Position numbers and translations under genes: made by a program. Under the pieces are notes generated by a model. It was not told the DNA's origin. It saw only the letters and a program-made list of their open reading frames with translations, and did no database searches. From assembly GCF_963669205.1 (NCBI RefSeq), contig NZ_OY769915.1:2082001-2146000 (forward strand): a stretch of DNA of 64,000 nucleotides, given 5' to 3'. Every line of letters starts with the position of its first letter. Position 1 is the first letter of the stretch. Positions 53,963-62,176 of this stretch are shown piece after piece. The DNA comes from an uncultured Roseibium sp. GTDB taxonomy: Bacteria > Pseudomonadota > Alphaproteobacteria > Rhizobiales > Stappiaceae.

Positions 53963-54316
53963 TCACCTTTTCAGCTCGATTGGCTCGCCATGCGGTGTTG
54001 CCTTCGCGGCCGCGTCCCATGCCTGCTTGAGCTCTCCGAGCTGTCCGGCGCCCGCAACGCCCTTCGACTTCAGAAGTGTCTCAAAGGCACGCAGCCAGTG
54101 ATCGTAATAGCCGAGGGTCTCGCCACTGCCGTCTCCGTCCCTGGCAAGCTCCGCACCGAGGGTTTGGGCCCACTCGCTCCATTCGAACATGCCCGCTTCA
54201 TGAGCCTGAACGGTCATGGCAAAGACGCGTGCTTGCCAGGGTGCTTCGAAAACCGGACCGCCATCCTCGTCAAGTGGAAGTCGGGGCGTCGCCTTGAGCG
54301 CATCATGCAAGGTCAA
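53963..54316 (-). CDS. Nitrile hydratase accessory (activator) protein
   Basis: 117 residues from a TTG at 54316, chosen because GGGAG lies 7 nt upstream and the frame before it has no similarity; longer readings run through nthB. Sequence fits the P14K-type activator: PWQARVFAMTVQAHEAGMFE, then WSEWAQTLGAEL and YYDHWLRAFETLL. It helps insert cobalt into the alpha subunit by subunit exchange. It overlaps nthB by 14 bp. Confidence 0.85.
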   Translation of the reverse strand: MTLHDALKATPRLPLDEDGGPVFEAPWQARVFAMTVQAHEAGMFEWSEWAQTLGAELARDGDGSGETLGYYDHWLRAFETLLKSKGVAGAGQLGELKQAWDAAAKATPHGEPIELKR

Positions 54317-54962
54317 GATAAGGCTCCCACAGGTCGAGGCGGAGTGTGAGGTTCGGATCGCTCTCCGGTCCCCAGATATCCGTGCCCTTGAAGACGATGC
54401 CGTAAAGCCAGGCCGGCTGTTCGCCGAGGCCGCGTGCATTGGTATCCGGGAAAACGTGGACACCGTGAACCGTTTCCACCGTGCCGACGGCATCGCGAGC
54501 ATAGCGGGGCAGGCGCGTATGGTGTTCCGGGTTCATGCGCCTGGTCCTGACCCTGTCGCCGACCTTGTAACGCGCAGGTTGCGTTTCAGGCCGGTCGGCA
54601 GGGCCGCCTTTTGTCAAGGTGGCCGCAACATTTTCTGCCCTGAGGACACGCGTGAGCGGCTGGCTGGGTCCAAGTGGTTTCCCCGCATCCAGCTCTTCCG
54701 GGCTGACCAGGCTGTTGTCGACCAGAAGCTTTTCCAGCCCGAGCGTCCAGATCTTGTAATAACTCGATGTCAGGTAGACCGGTGGCGGCAGGGATTCGCG
54801 GGCAAAGCGGGAGCTGTCGATATTCCAGGTTCCCGTGGCTCCCATCGCAAGCGTGAGGGCGAAGGCGCGTTCTTCCCATTTGGCATGAAAATTCGGCTCG
54901 TTGTCCTCAAGTTCGAGCGGGCCGAAGCCCATCTGACCGCCCAGGTCCTGTGCCCCGTTCAC
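54303..54962 (-). CDS. nthB: Nitrile hydratase beta subunit
   Basis: 219 residues, typical length. N-terminus MNGAQDLGGQMGFGPL is diagnostic for the subunit, and the C-terminal SH3-like domain (YKVGDRVRTRRMNPEHHTRL) carries the conserved arginine that contacts the metal-site sulphinate of the alpha subunit. It overlaps nthA by ATGA. Enzyme: nitrile plus water to amide. Confidence 0.95.
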   Translation of the reverse strand: MNGAQDLGGQMGFGPLELEDNEPNFHAKWEERAFALTLAMGATGTWNIDSSRFARESLPPPVYLTSSYYKIWTLGLEKLLVDNSLVSPEELDAGKPLGPSQPLTRVLRAENVAATLTKGGPADRPETQPARYKVGDRVRTRRMNPEHHTRLPRYARDAVGTVETVHGVHVFPDTNARGLGEQPAWLYGIVFKGTDIWGPESDPNLTLRLDLWEPYLDLA

Positions 54963-55585
54963 GCCGCGCTCTCCCTTTGGGCCGGATCAAGCGCCAGCCC
55001 GGTTCCGATCATGCTGTCGCGGGTGACGAGTTCGGCCAGGTCCTCCTCGGACCAGCCGTCGGTTCCCTTCGGTCTTTCAGGGACAACGAGATACCTGACC
55101 TCTGCGGTCGAATCCCAGACCTTGATTTCCAGGTCTTCCGGAAGCGTTACGCCGAACTCCGCCAGGACGCCGCGCGGGTCGCGCACGGCACGGGAGCGGT
55201 ACGGCGCCGACTTGTACCAGACAGGCGGCAGGCCGAGCACGGTCCAGGGATAGCAGGAGCACAAAGTGCAGACGACCATGTTGTGCGCCGTCGCGGTATT
55301 TTCGACCGCCACCATGTGTTCGCCCTGGCGCCCGACGAAACCAAGCTCGGCGATTGCAGCGGTCGCGTCCTCCATCAGCCTGTTCCGGTAGTCCGGCTCC
55401 GCCCAGGCCTTGGCCACCACCTTCGCCCCGTTCTTCGGACCGACCTTGGTTTCGTAGGTTTCGATCAGGGCATCCAGGGCCGGCGGGTCAATGTAACCCT
55501 TGTCGGTCAGAAGCGTTTCCAGAGCGCGAACGCGCAGTTCGATTTCCGATAACTCGGAATGCTCATGATCGTGATGGTGCGGCAT
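54959..55585 (-). CDS. nthA: Nitrile hydratase alpha subunit, cobalt type
   Basis: 208 residues from the ATG at 55585 (GGAG 6 nt upstream; ATG 55597 is an alternative). The metal loop is V-C106-T-L-C109-S-C111; Thr after the first Cys marks the cobalt type, Ser the iron type. The N-terminus is His-rich (MPHHHDHEH), possibly storing metal. First gene of nthA-nthB-activator; no amidase is adjacent, so the amide product must be handled elsewhere. Confidence 0.95.
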   Translation of the reverse strand: MPHHHDHEHSELSEIELRVRALETLLTDKGYIDPPALDALIETYETKVGPKNGAKVVAKAWAEPDYRNRLMEDATAAIAELGFVGRQGEHMVAVENTATAHNMVVCTLCSCYPWTVLGLPPVWYKSAPYRSRAVRDPRGVLAEFGVTLPEDLEIKVWDSTAEVRYLVVPERPKGTDGWSEEDLAELVTRDSMIGTGLALDPAQRESAA

Positions 55586-55742
55586 GGAGAACTCCATTGG
55601 CGGTAGGACGTTACGATCCTAAATTGGGATTGCCGTATCGCCAAGGGGCCGCATCTGAATTTCAGGTGAAACTGCTCTGGGGGAATCTCCGCCAAGGCGT
55701 TTTTCGGCAAGGACTTTCTTTGGCAGACTGGGAATTCAAGAC

Positions 55743-56258
55743 ATGTCACTGGAGGCGGATTTGAAAATCGGGCTGGGCGGCGGCTGCCATTGGTGTACCG
55801 AGGCGGTCTTTCAGGCGCTTGAAGGTGCATCAGGCGTGGAGCAGGGCTTCATCCGGTCCGACCCGCCGGAGGATCACTGGTCGGAAGCCGTCATCGTGAC
55901 CTTTGATCCGGTCGTCCTGCCGCTGGAGAGCCTGATCGAGATCCATCTGCGCACGCATTCCAGCACTTCGCGCCACAAGATGCGCGGCAAGTACCGTTCG
56001 GCGATCTATGTCTACGACGCGGGAACCGGCGTCAAGGCCGGCCGTACGCTGCGCGCGCTTCAGGCGCAATTCGAGGACCCCCTGGTGACCTGCGTGCTTA
56101 CGCTTGCCGGCTTCAAGGCCTCCGACGAGCGCTTCCGCAACTACTATGCCAAAGGCCCCGACCGGCCGTTCTGCAAGACCTATATCGACCCGAAACTGGC
56201 GCTGCTCAGAAAACAGTACGGCAAGGTTCTGAAGGAGACTGTCGCGGCGGCGGAATGA
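55743..56258 (+). CDS. MsrA-family methionine sulphoxide reductase homologue
   Basis: 171 residues. The active-site segment is GLGGGCHWCTEAVFQALEG, with C15 as the expected nucleophile; ordinary MsrA has GCFWG, so His replaces Phe and a second Cys (C18) is present two residues on. The downstream family segment HLRTHSSTSRHKMRGKYRSA is a variant of the usual HDPTT...GTQYRS. The fold and size fit MsrA, but the substrate pocket differs, so activity on methionine sulphoxide is likely but not certain. Confidence 0.8.
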   Translation: MSLEADLKIGLGGGCHWCTEAVFQALEGASGVEQGFIRSDPPEDHWSEAVIVTFDPVVLPLESLIEIHLRTHSSTSRHKMRGKYRSAIYVYDAGTGVKAGRTLRALQAQFEDPLVTCVLTLAGFKASDERFRNYYAKGPDRPFCKTYIDPKLALLRKQYGKVLKETVAAAE

Positions 56259-57000
56259 GCGGGTCTGTCCACTGCTGTCCGGTTCAACCCGAAATGGCCC
56301 TCGTAAGGCGGTCCGCAGTCAATGAACTTGTCATTCCGGCTGAAGCAAAGCGGAAGGCCGGAACCCGGTAACCACCAGCTTCTCTTTCTTTTATTGTCTG
56401 TGGCCACACGGGGTACTGGTTCCCGGTCTTGCCGCACCTGCGGCAAACCGGGATGACAAATTCGGGTAAGCAATCCTGTATCCCGACTTGAAGTCGGATG
56501 GGATGTTTGCCGCTTACTCAACTTCGATGACAAGTTTCCACACTCAGCGGTCATGCCATGGCTTGACCATGGCATCCATGCCGTTTCGTCTGCGATGGAT
56601 GAATTCCTCGAAGTTGAACCTGAGCGGCATGGATTGCCAGATCAGGTCCACTGCTGTCAGATTTAGAAAATACGTTCGAGGTTATGCCGCAGAGAACGCT
56701 GCATAATTCCGGTCATCGTCAAGTCGGGATACGTAATTTTCCCGGATTTGTCGTCCCGGTTTGCCGCGTATGCGGCAAGACCGGGAACCAGTATCCCCTA
56801 TGACTTGAGGTTAAAGAAAGGAAGGAGACACAAGTGGCTACTGGTTTCCGGCCTTCCGCTGCGCTTCAGCCGGAATGACAAGTTCATAGACTGGGGATCA
56901 AGGCTGGAAAAGGCCCAGTCCAATGTGCATTTTTTCCTCGTTCTGAGGTGCGCGGCCCAGGGTAGCCTCGGCTTCGGTTCCAGCGTACCCGGCCCGTCGC
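56259..57000. other. Gene-free region holding a long inverted-repeat element
   Basis: 742 bp with no credible gene; frames here (56488-56706, 56748-57200) fall inside the repeats and lack protein-like composition. It holds the 577-bp element at 56317-56893, then about 100 bp with no visible signal before the deacetylase gene end. Confidence 0.65.
56317..56893. mobile_element. Element with two 176-bp inverted arms (MITE-like)
   Basis: The left arm (56317-56492) and the reverse complement of the right arm (56718-56893) are close to 80% identical and equal in length. Both begin with ATGAACTTGTCATTCCGGCT and end with TATCCCGACTTGA. Each arm holds two hairpins: TTCCGGC...GCCGGAA, and CCCGGTCTTGCCGC with GCGGCAA-CCGGG. 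The 225-bp centre has no open gene. No target-site duplication is obvious. Confidence 0.7.
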
Positions 57001-57774
57001 TCAGCCGAACAACCCCTTCACGCGCGGCCAGGCCGCACCCTCGTGGTGGGCGGCGATGGCGAGGAACTTTTCCAGGAACTCGAAACTCGGCTCGTCATGG
57101 GCAAGGTGATGGCTCAGGAGACCGAGCGGTTCACCGCCGGTGTTGCGCCGCCGTGCAAGCTGCAGGTCGAAGCGCAGGCGCGCGCTTTCCCAGCCGATGA
57201 AGCGGACGGGCTTCTTCCATTTCAGGATGTCGATATGCGACTGGACCTGATGATCGCGCGGAAAATTGTGAAAGGTGAAGGTCGACAGTCCGGGAAGACC
57301 GACACGAGGCAGGCGTCTGGAAATCTCTGGAGCGATCCGGTTCCAGGGCGGCACGATGGCGGGAATGAATTTGTCGCCGAAAAGCGTTTCGAGCCGCGTC
57401 TTTCCTGCCTGCAATTGGTCCATGAGCTCATCGGGGTCCCGGCGCGACCCCAGTTCGGCGGCCTTTTCGCCCTTTGCCTTGAGCTGGAAGTTCTTGTGCT
57501 GCCAGCCATGCTGCAGCACGAAGGCATGCGGTTCACCGGCAAGGCGCCTGGCGAGCGCCTCTGTTGCGTCCTTCGGAATGACAGCAAGGGCAAGATCGAC
57601 CCGGTGCGCGTTGGCAAGCGCGAGCATCCTGTCGAGGGCCGGGCTGGGTTCGATCGCGTCGTCATCGCGCCACCAGAACGAGACCTTGTGCCCGCGATCT
57701 GCAAACCAGTCGAGGTGACGGACGAGTTCGTCGCTGAATCGGTGAAAGTCGGTTCTGGAAGTGTCTGGGATCAC
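57001..57774 (-). CDS. Polysaccharide deacetylase-type protein
   Basis: 257 residues, NodB-like but divergent: metal-site candidates WWRDDDA (about 34-40) and QHGWQHKNF (about 88-96), a later VPPWNRI and HHLAHDE. No signal peptide, so it acts in the cytoplasm or on a lipid-linked glycan at the inner face. 8 bp after the methyltransferase gene; last gene of the glycan operon. Confidence 0.8.
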   Translation of the reverse strand: MIPDTSRTDFHRFSDELVRHLDWFADRGHKVSFWWRDDDAIEPSPALDRMLALANAHRVDLALAVIPKDATEALARRLAGEPHAFVLQHGWQHKNFQLKAKGEKAAELGSRRDPDELMDQLQAGKTRLETLFGDKFIPAIVPPWNRIAPEISRRLPRVGLPGLSTFTFHNFPRDHQVQSHIDILKWKKPVRFIGWESARLRFDLQLARRRNTGGEPLGLLSHHLAHDEPSFEFLEKFLAIAAHHEGAAWPRVKGLFG

Positions 57775-57782
57775 GGGTGCGG

Positions 57783-58589
57783 TCAGGGTGCGGTTGCGGT
57801 GAATAGAAAATAGCCGATCGTGGCGAACACTTGGTCCTTGTCTCTCAGCCTGTCAATATCCTCCTGCCATTCCGCGAGTTCCGCTGCGGTGATCACTTCG
57901 GCCTCTTCCGCATGAACGCCGATGCTTTTGAAATAGGTCGCGCCGAGGCCCTGCGGAAAGATCAGCACCCGCGTTGCGATCTCGATTGTGTTGAAACCGA
58001 TAGCGGAAAGAGCGACTGCAAGCGGTCCGGGCAGCCAGCTCTGTTCGACGGCGACGGCTGTCTCGTGATCGACGATCCGGCGCATCAGGTGGCGGTTGCC
58101 GATATTGATCGTGTTCGTCGAAAAGTCCGGCTCGATCAGGGCGAGGCGGCCCCCCGGTTTCAGAACCCGCTTCATCTCGGCGAGCGCACTGGAAACGTCT
58201 TTCAGGTAGATGAGCATGCGCTCGGCCCGCACGCTGTCGAAAATGCCAGTTGCAAAGGGAAGATCATGCGCATCGCCGACCCGGTAGTCGATTGCAGTAC
58301 CTGCTTTTTCGGCACGGGTTCGGGCCTCGGTGATGAAGTCCGGGCTGATGTCGACCCCGGCAATGGTTCCCGTTGCGCCGATCTCGTCGGCAAGGCGGAG
58401 CGTTTCCAGGCCGAAACCGCAGCCAATATCCAGAACGGAGCCGCCGGGCACGATCCCGCCGCGTTGACGGGCCAGCACCTTGAGTTCCTGAAGTTGGGGA
58501 ATACTGTCGAAGGCTTCGAGGGCCGCAACATATCCGGAGGTATCCTGAACCTCGTTCATGGCCTTGAAATGGCGCAGTTCCATGGGCAT
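57783..58589 (-). CDS. SAM-dependent methyltransferase in glycan cluster
   Basis: 268 residues. Motif I VLDIGCGFGLETLRLAD (about 51-67), then IAGVDISPDFITEA, GDAHDLPFATGIFD and VLKPGGRLALIEPD, the UbiE/Coq5 type. Starts 21 bp after the preceding glycosyltransferase stop. It may methylate a sugar or lipid of the cluster's product. Confidence 0.87.
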   Translation of the reverse strand: MPMELRHFKAMNEVQDTSGYVAALEAFDSIPQLQELKVLARQRGGIVPGGSVLDIGCGFGLETLRLADEIGATGTIAGVDISPDFITEARTRAEKAGTAIDYRVGDAHDLPFATGIFDSVRAERMLIYLKDVSSALAEMKRVLKPGGRLALIEPDFSTNTINIGNRHLMRRIVDHETAVAVEQSWLPGPLAVALSAIGFNTIEIATRVLIFPQGLGATYFKSIGVHAEEAEVITAAELAEWQEDIDRLRDKDQVFATIGYFLFTATAP

Positions 58590-58610
58590 TCCCTTCGGGA
58601 ATAGACGCGG

Positions 58611-59777
58611 TCACATGCCTGATCCGCGCCGATTGTCGTTGATATCTCGGATCAGGATGTCCGCGCTTCGATCCGCGCCGCCCAGGAGAACCTTGTGCGG
58701 ATGATGCGCAAGAGCCTGTGCGTCGTCAATCGCGGCCGCAAGGCGTTCAGGAGACAGCCGGCTTTCCTCCACAACGACCGCGCGTCCATGGCGTTCAAGA
58801 GCATGGGCCCTCTGGGCCTGCTCCGTTTCGTTCTCCTGGGAAAAGGGAACGAAAACGGCCGCAACATCCGCGATCAGGACGTCCAGAACGGTGTTGTATC
58901 CCGCCTGGCTGACCGACAGGCGCGCCCGCTTCAGGAGTTCGGGAAAGTCCCGCCGGGCGCGTTCCACGAGGATCCCCTCCGGCGCTCGCTGCCGGTATTC
59001 CTGATAGGCGTCCTCCGGGATGTCATGCCCGATCAGGACGCGCCACGTGGTGTCTTCCGCCCTGCGCGAAAGCGGCCTGGCGACAAGGGCTGCCGAAAGC
59101 AGGCCTTCGGCCACGGCACCGCCGCCGCAGGACACGATGACCTCATCTTCTCCGTCCGCGTCCGTTGCGAGCGGGCGCTTGTCGCCACCGACATATCCTG
59201 TGTAGCGAACCAGATGTTCGACCTTGTCGGCAAAAGGAAAACTGTCGCCGAGCTGCACGAAATCCGGGTCGGCGTGGACAAGCACACGGTCATAGTATTT
59301 CAGGGCCTGGTCCGCCATCCACTGTTCCTTCCACAATTCCTTTTTGCGCACGAGAATGTCGCGGATGGATGTGGCGATCACCGGCGGTTGCTTCTTCGCC
59401 CTGGCGTGACTGAGCAGCGGCGTCAGTTCAAAGTCGAGCTGGCGGCGTCCGAACGGATAAGTCTCGGTGAGCAGCAGGTCGAACTCGTCTGTGTCAAGCG
59501 CTTGAATCGATGCTTTAACCCGGCCGGATTTCCATTTTTCGTCAATGTCTTCTCCATCAAGGGTGACAAGGCGCTTGAATGCGGCATCCGGGCTTTTGCA
59601 GGCAGGCAGCTCCACGACCTTGAGCCCTGTCGTGTCGAGCGTTGGCGGTATCCTGTTGCCGCTCGCCAGCGTGACCTCGACGCCCCTGGCCGTCAGGGCC
59701 CTGCCGATGGCGGCCGCACGTACGGCATGTCCGGTCCCCAGCAGGTGTTGCACGTGAATGAAGGCCTTTGGAGTCAC
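58611..59777 (-). CDS. MurG/GT28-like glycosyltransferase
   Basis: 388 residues of the GT-B fold. N-terminal donor-independent domain begins FIHVQHLLGTGHAVRAAAIG, the same glycine-rich loop type as at 62177; the C-terminal nucleotide-sugar site includes VSCGGGAVAEGLL and SVSQAGYNTVLDVLIADVAA. Sugar and acceptor unknown. ATGA overlap with the next upstream gene. Confidence 0.82.
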   Translation of the reverse strand: MTPKAFIHVQHLLGTGHAVRAAAIGRALTARGVEVTLASGNRIPPTLDTTGLKVVELPACKSPDAAFKRLVTLDGEDIDEKWKSGRVKASIQALDTDEFDLLLTETYPFGRRQLDFELTPLLSHARAKKQPPVIATSIRDILVRKKELWKEQWMADQALKYYDRVLVHADPDFVQLGDSFPFADKVEHLVRYTGYVGGDKRPLATDADGEDEVIVSCGGGAVAEGLLSAALVARPLSRRAEDTTWRVLIGHDIPEDAYQEYRQRAPEGILVERARRDFPELLKRARLSVSQAGYNTVLDVLIADVAAVFVPFSQENETEQAQRAHALERHGRAVVVEESRLSPERLAAAIDDAQALAHHPHKVLLGGADRSADILIRDINDNRRGSGM

Positions 59778-60895
59778 CGCTTCGATGCCCTTTGCAGATG
59801 ATTGTCGATGGCCCGCTGCAGCAGGGCATCCAGTCTGACCGCCCCGGCGGCAAGCGAGTGGTTGTCTGCAATATGCACGCTTGCTGCATGGCCCAGGCGG
59901 TCCGCCAGGGCGGGGTCTTCGATCGCGCGCCTGAGATTTGCGGCAAAGGCAGCCGCGTCGCCCTCCGCAGACAGAAGTCCCGTTTCGCTGGCGCGGACGA
60001 TGTCGGGAACCCCGAACGTGTCACCGGCGATCACACCGGTGCCGCTGGCCTGAGCCTCCAGAAGCGCAAGGCCGAAGGCTTCGCGAATGGCGGGCCAGAC
60101 GAGCAGATCGTGCGCGGCATATTGTTCGGGTAGCCGGTCCGGAGGCAGCGCGCCAAGCCACGTTGTCCTGTCCGGTGGAAACAGACCGAGGACGTGGTCC
60201 TTGGCCGGACCGTCACCGATGAGTGTCAGGTGCCAGGGCAGGGAAGCGGCGTCTTCAAGCGCTTCGGCGAGCACTTCGAAGGAACGTTGCTTGTCTCCTT
60301 CGCGCATCATACCGACAGCAAGAAGCTTCAGCGGCGGCGAAGCCGGGGGACGGTCGGTTTCGGACGCCGCCTGAAACGGGGTGGCATCGAGGAACGGCAG
60401 CAGAACCTGCAGTCTTCCGGGGGAAACGACCGGCTTCAGGCATCCCAGGTCCGCATTGTGGATCGCAGCCACCGCGTCCGCCCGCTTGAGTGCCTGATCT
60501 GCGGCCGCGAACCCGAACGCCCAGTTGCCGGTCTGGCGTTTCGGGGCGCGGCTTGCCTCCACGACGGCATAGGGCAGGTCGAAGCGGTCGCTCAATGCCG
60601 GTCCGATCCAGTCCGGTGCCTTGTGGTAGAGATGATAGGTCAGAAAAACGTCCGGCCGGTAGCCCGCTGCTTCCCACTCGGCTGAAATGCGGTTGGCTTC
60701 CTCGCGCGCTTCGCAACGGACCTGCGACTGAATTGCGTCGGCCCCGTCCTTGCGCCAGGACCGGAACGTGCTTGCGATGCGAATATCGTGGCCCTTGCTT
60801 TCAAGCGCCTTGACGATGAGACGTCCCATCGTCCGGTCACCGGACGGCACCGGGTGATCCAACGGCTTCATTGGCGCTGTGAAGGCAATTTTCAT
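59774..60895 (-). CDS. GT4-family glycosyltransferase
   Basis: 373 residues, Glycos_transf_1 type. The donor-site motif is EAFGLALLEAQASGTGVIAG (about 266-285) with the E-x7-E arrangement of retaining GT4 enzymes. Starts with PLDHPVPSGDRTMGRLIVKA, the family N-terminal loop. Part of the glycan operon. Confidence 0.88.
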   Translation of the reverse strand: MKIAFTAPMKPLDHPVPSGDRTMGRLIVKALESKGHDIRIASTFRSWRKDGADAIQSQVRCEAREEANRISAEWEAAGYRPDVFLTYHLYHKAPDWIGPALSDRFDLPYAVVEASRAPKRQTGNWAFGFAAADQALKRADAVAAIHNADLGCLKPVVSPGRLQVLLPFLDATPFQAASETDRPPASPPLKLLAVGMMREGDKQRSFEVLAEALEDAASLPWHLTLIGDGPAKDHVLGLFPPDRTTWLGALPPDRLPEQYAAHDLLVWPAIREAFGLALLEAQASGTGVIAGDTFGVPDIVRASETGLLSAEGDAAAFAANLRRAIEDPALADRLGHAASVHIADNHSLAAGAVRLDALLQRAIDNHLQRASKR

Positions 60896-60917
60896 TCAGG
60901 TCGGCCCGGGATTTTCG

Positions 60918-62138
60918 TCACAGCACTTTACGAAACTTTGCAGCCAGCCGGTCAAGACCCGGATCTGTCGAAAAATGCGACCGGACGCGTTTTGCTGCTG
61001 CAAGACCGAGGTCGCGGCGCATCTCCGGGGCTCGGATCAGTTTTTCCAGCGCTGCGGACAATTGCTCTGGTGCGCCCGGATCGACCAGGAGACCTGTTGT
61101 ATTCTCAACGATCAATTCCGGAATTGCGGAAACCCGCGTCGACAGGCAGCACAGTCCCATCGACTGGGCTTCCATCAGGACGTTCGGCAGCCCGTCGCGG
61201 TCGCCGCTCCTGGCAAGTTTGGACGGAAGGATGAAGAGATCGGAACGCCGGCAGGTCGCGATCACCTCTTCGCGCGGCTGCGCCCCCCGCCAGGTTATTC
61301 TGTCAGCAAGGCCCAGTGATTCAGCCGCCGATTTGAGGCTGTCGGAAAGCTCGCCGCCGCCGATATGCGTGAACTGCCAGTTCAGGTCTTGCGGCAGGCC
61401 GGCAAGGGCCTTGAGCAGGTCGTCATAGCCCTTCTTTTCAACCGCGCGTCCGACTGACACCAGTCGAACCGGTTCCGCGTCGCCTGCGCGCATCGTATAC
61501 GGCTCTTGAGGTGTCGGAAAACCGGAGAAATCAAGACCGTGGTAAAGCAGCTCGACCTTACCGGGATCGTCAGCGAGTGCGCTCAGGTGGTCAGCATTGA
61601 CGCGCGTGCACGTGACGCCCCAGGCCGCGTCGTTGATCTTCGTCTTCAGATCCCATTCCGGGCTTGTCCAGATATCCTTTGCATGGGCGGAGAAGGACCA
61701 TTTGCGGCCGGACAGGTGCGCCGCATAGCGTGCCGCGGAGCAAGGCGTATGGAGATAGTGGGTGTAGATCCAGCTGACATCGTGCGGCAACTCATGCGCG
61801 AAGACACACCCCTGTGCCCAGCGGCGCCGGCGGTCGGCATTCGGCTGGTTCCGGAAGTCGATCTCGAAGAGTTGCTTCGCTTCCTCATATGTCGGTTGCT
61901 TGCGGGCCCAGCTCTTGGCGCGCGCAACCCGCGCCGGGTCGTCTTTGACATATTCCGGCAAGTACAGGATCTCCGCCGAGATCTGCCGGTGCAGTTCATG
62001 GATGTAGGGATCGTAAGGCTTCCGGAGGGCAACGATCAGCAGCTCGATCCCGCGGCGTTCCAGGCCAAGCATTTCCTGGGCGATGAAGGTTTCGGACAGA
62101 CGCGGGTAGCCTTTGACCACGACGGCGATACGGGACAT
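60918..62138 (-). CDS. GT4-family glycosyltransferase
   Basis: 406 residues, Glycos_transf_4-like N-terminus (IAVVVKGYPRLSETFIAQEM) and Glycos_transf_1 C-terminus (GLPNVLMEAQSMGLCCLSTR, preceded by VRLVSVGRAVEKKGYDDLLK). The SETFI motif is common in exopolysaccharide-type transferases. 22 bp before the next gene. Confidence 0.9.
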   Translation of the reverse strand: MSRIAVVVKGYPRLSETFIAQEMLGLERRGIELLIVALRKPYDPYIHELHRQISAEILYLPEYVKDDPARVARAKSWARKQPTYEEAKQLFEIDFRNQPNADRRRRWAQGCVFAHELPHDVSWIYTHYLHTPCSAARYAAHLSGRKWSFSAHAKDIWTSPEWDLKTKINDAAWGVTCTRVNADHLSALADDPGKVELLYHGLDFSGFPTPQEPYTMRAGDAEPVRLVSVGRAVEKKGYDDLLKALAGLPQDLNWQFTHIGGGELSDSLKSAAESLGLADRITWRGAQPREEVIATCRRSDLFILPSKLARSGDRDGLPNVLMEAQSMGLCCLSTRVSAIPELIVENTTGLLVDPGAPEQLSAALEKLIRAPEMRRDLGLAAAKRVRSHFSTDPGLDRLAAKFRKVL

Positions 62139-62176
62139 GTGCGGTTGTTTCCAGATGCGAAGGGCGCGGTGACGTT

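Noticed and set aside
56488..57200. Frames inside and beside the inverted-repeat element
   Set aside because: They follow the repeats and hairpins rather than a protein pattern, and one runs into the deacetylase gene on the other strand.
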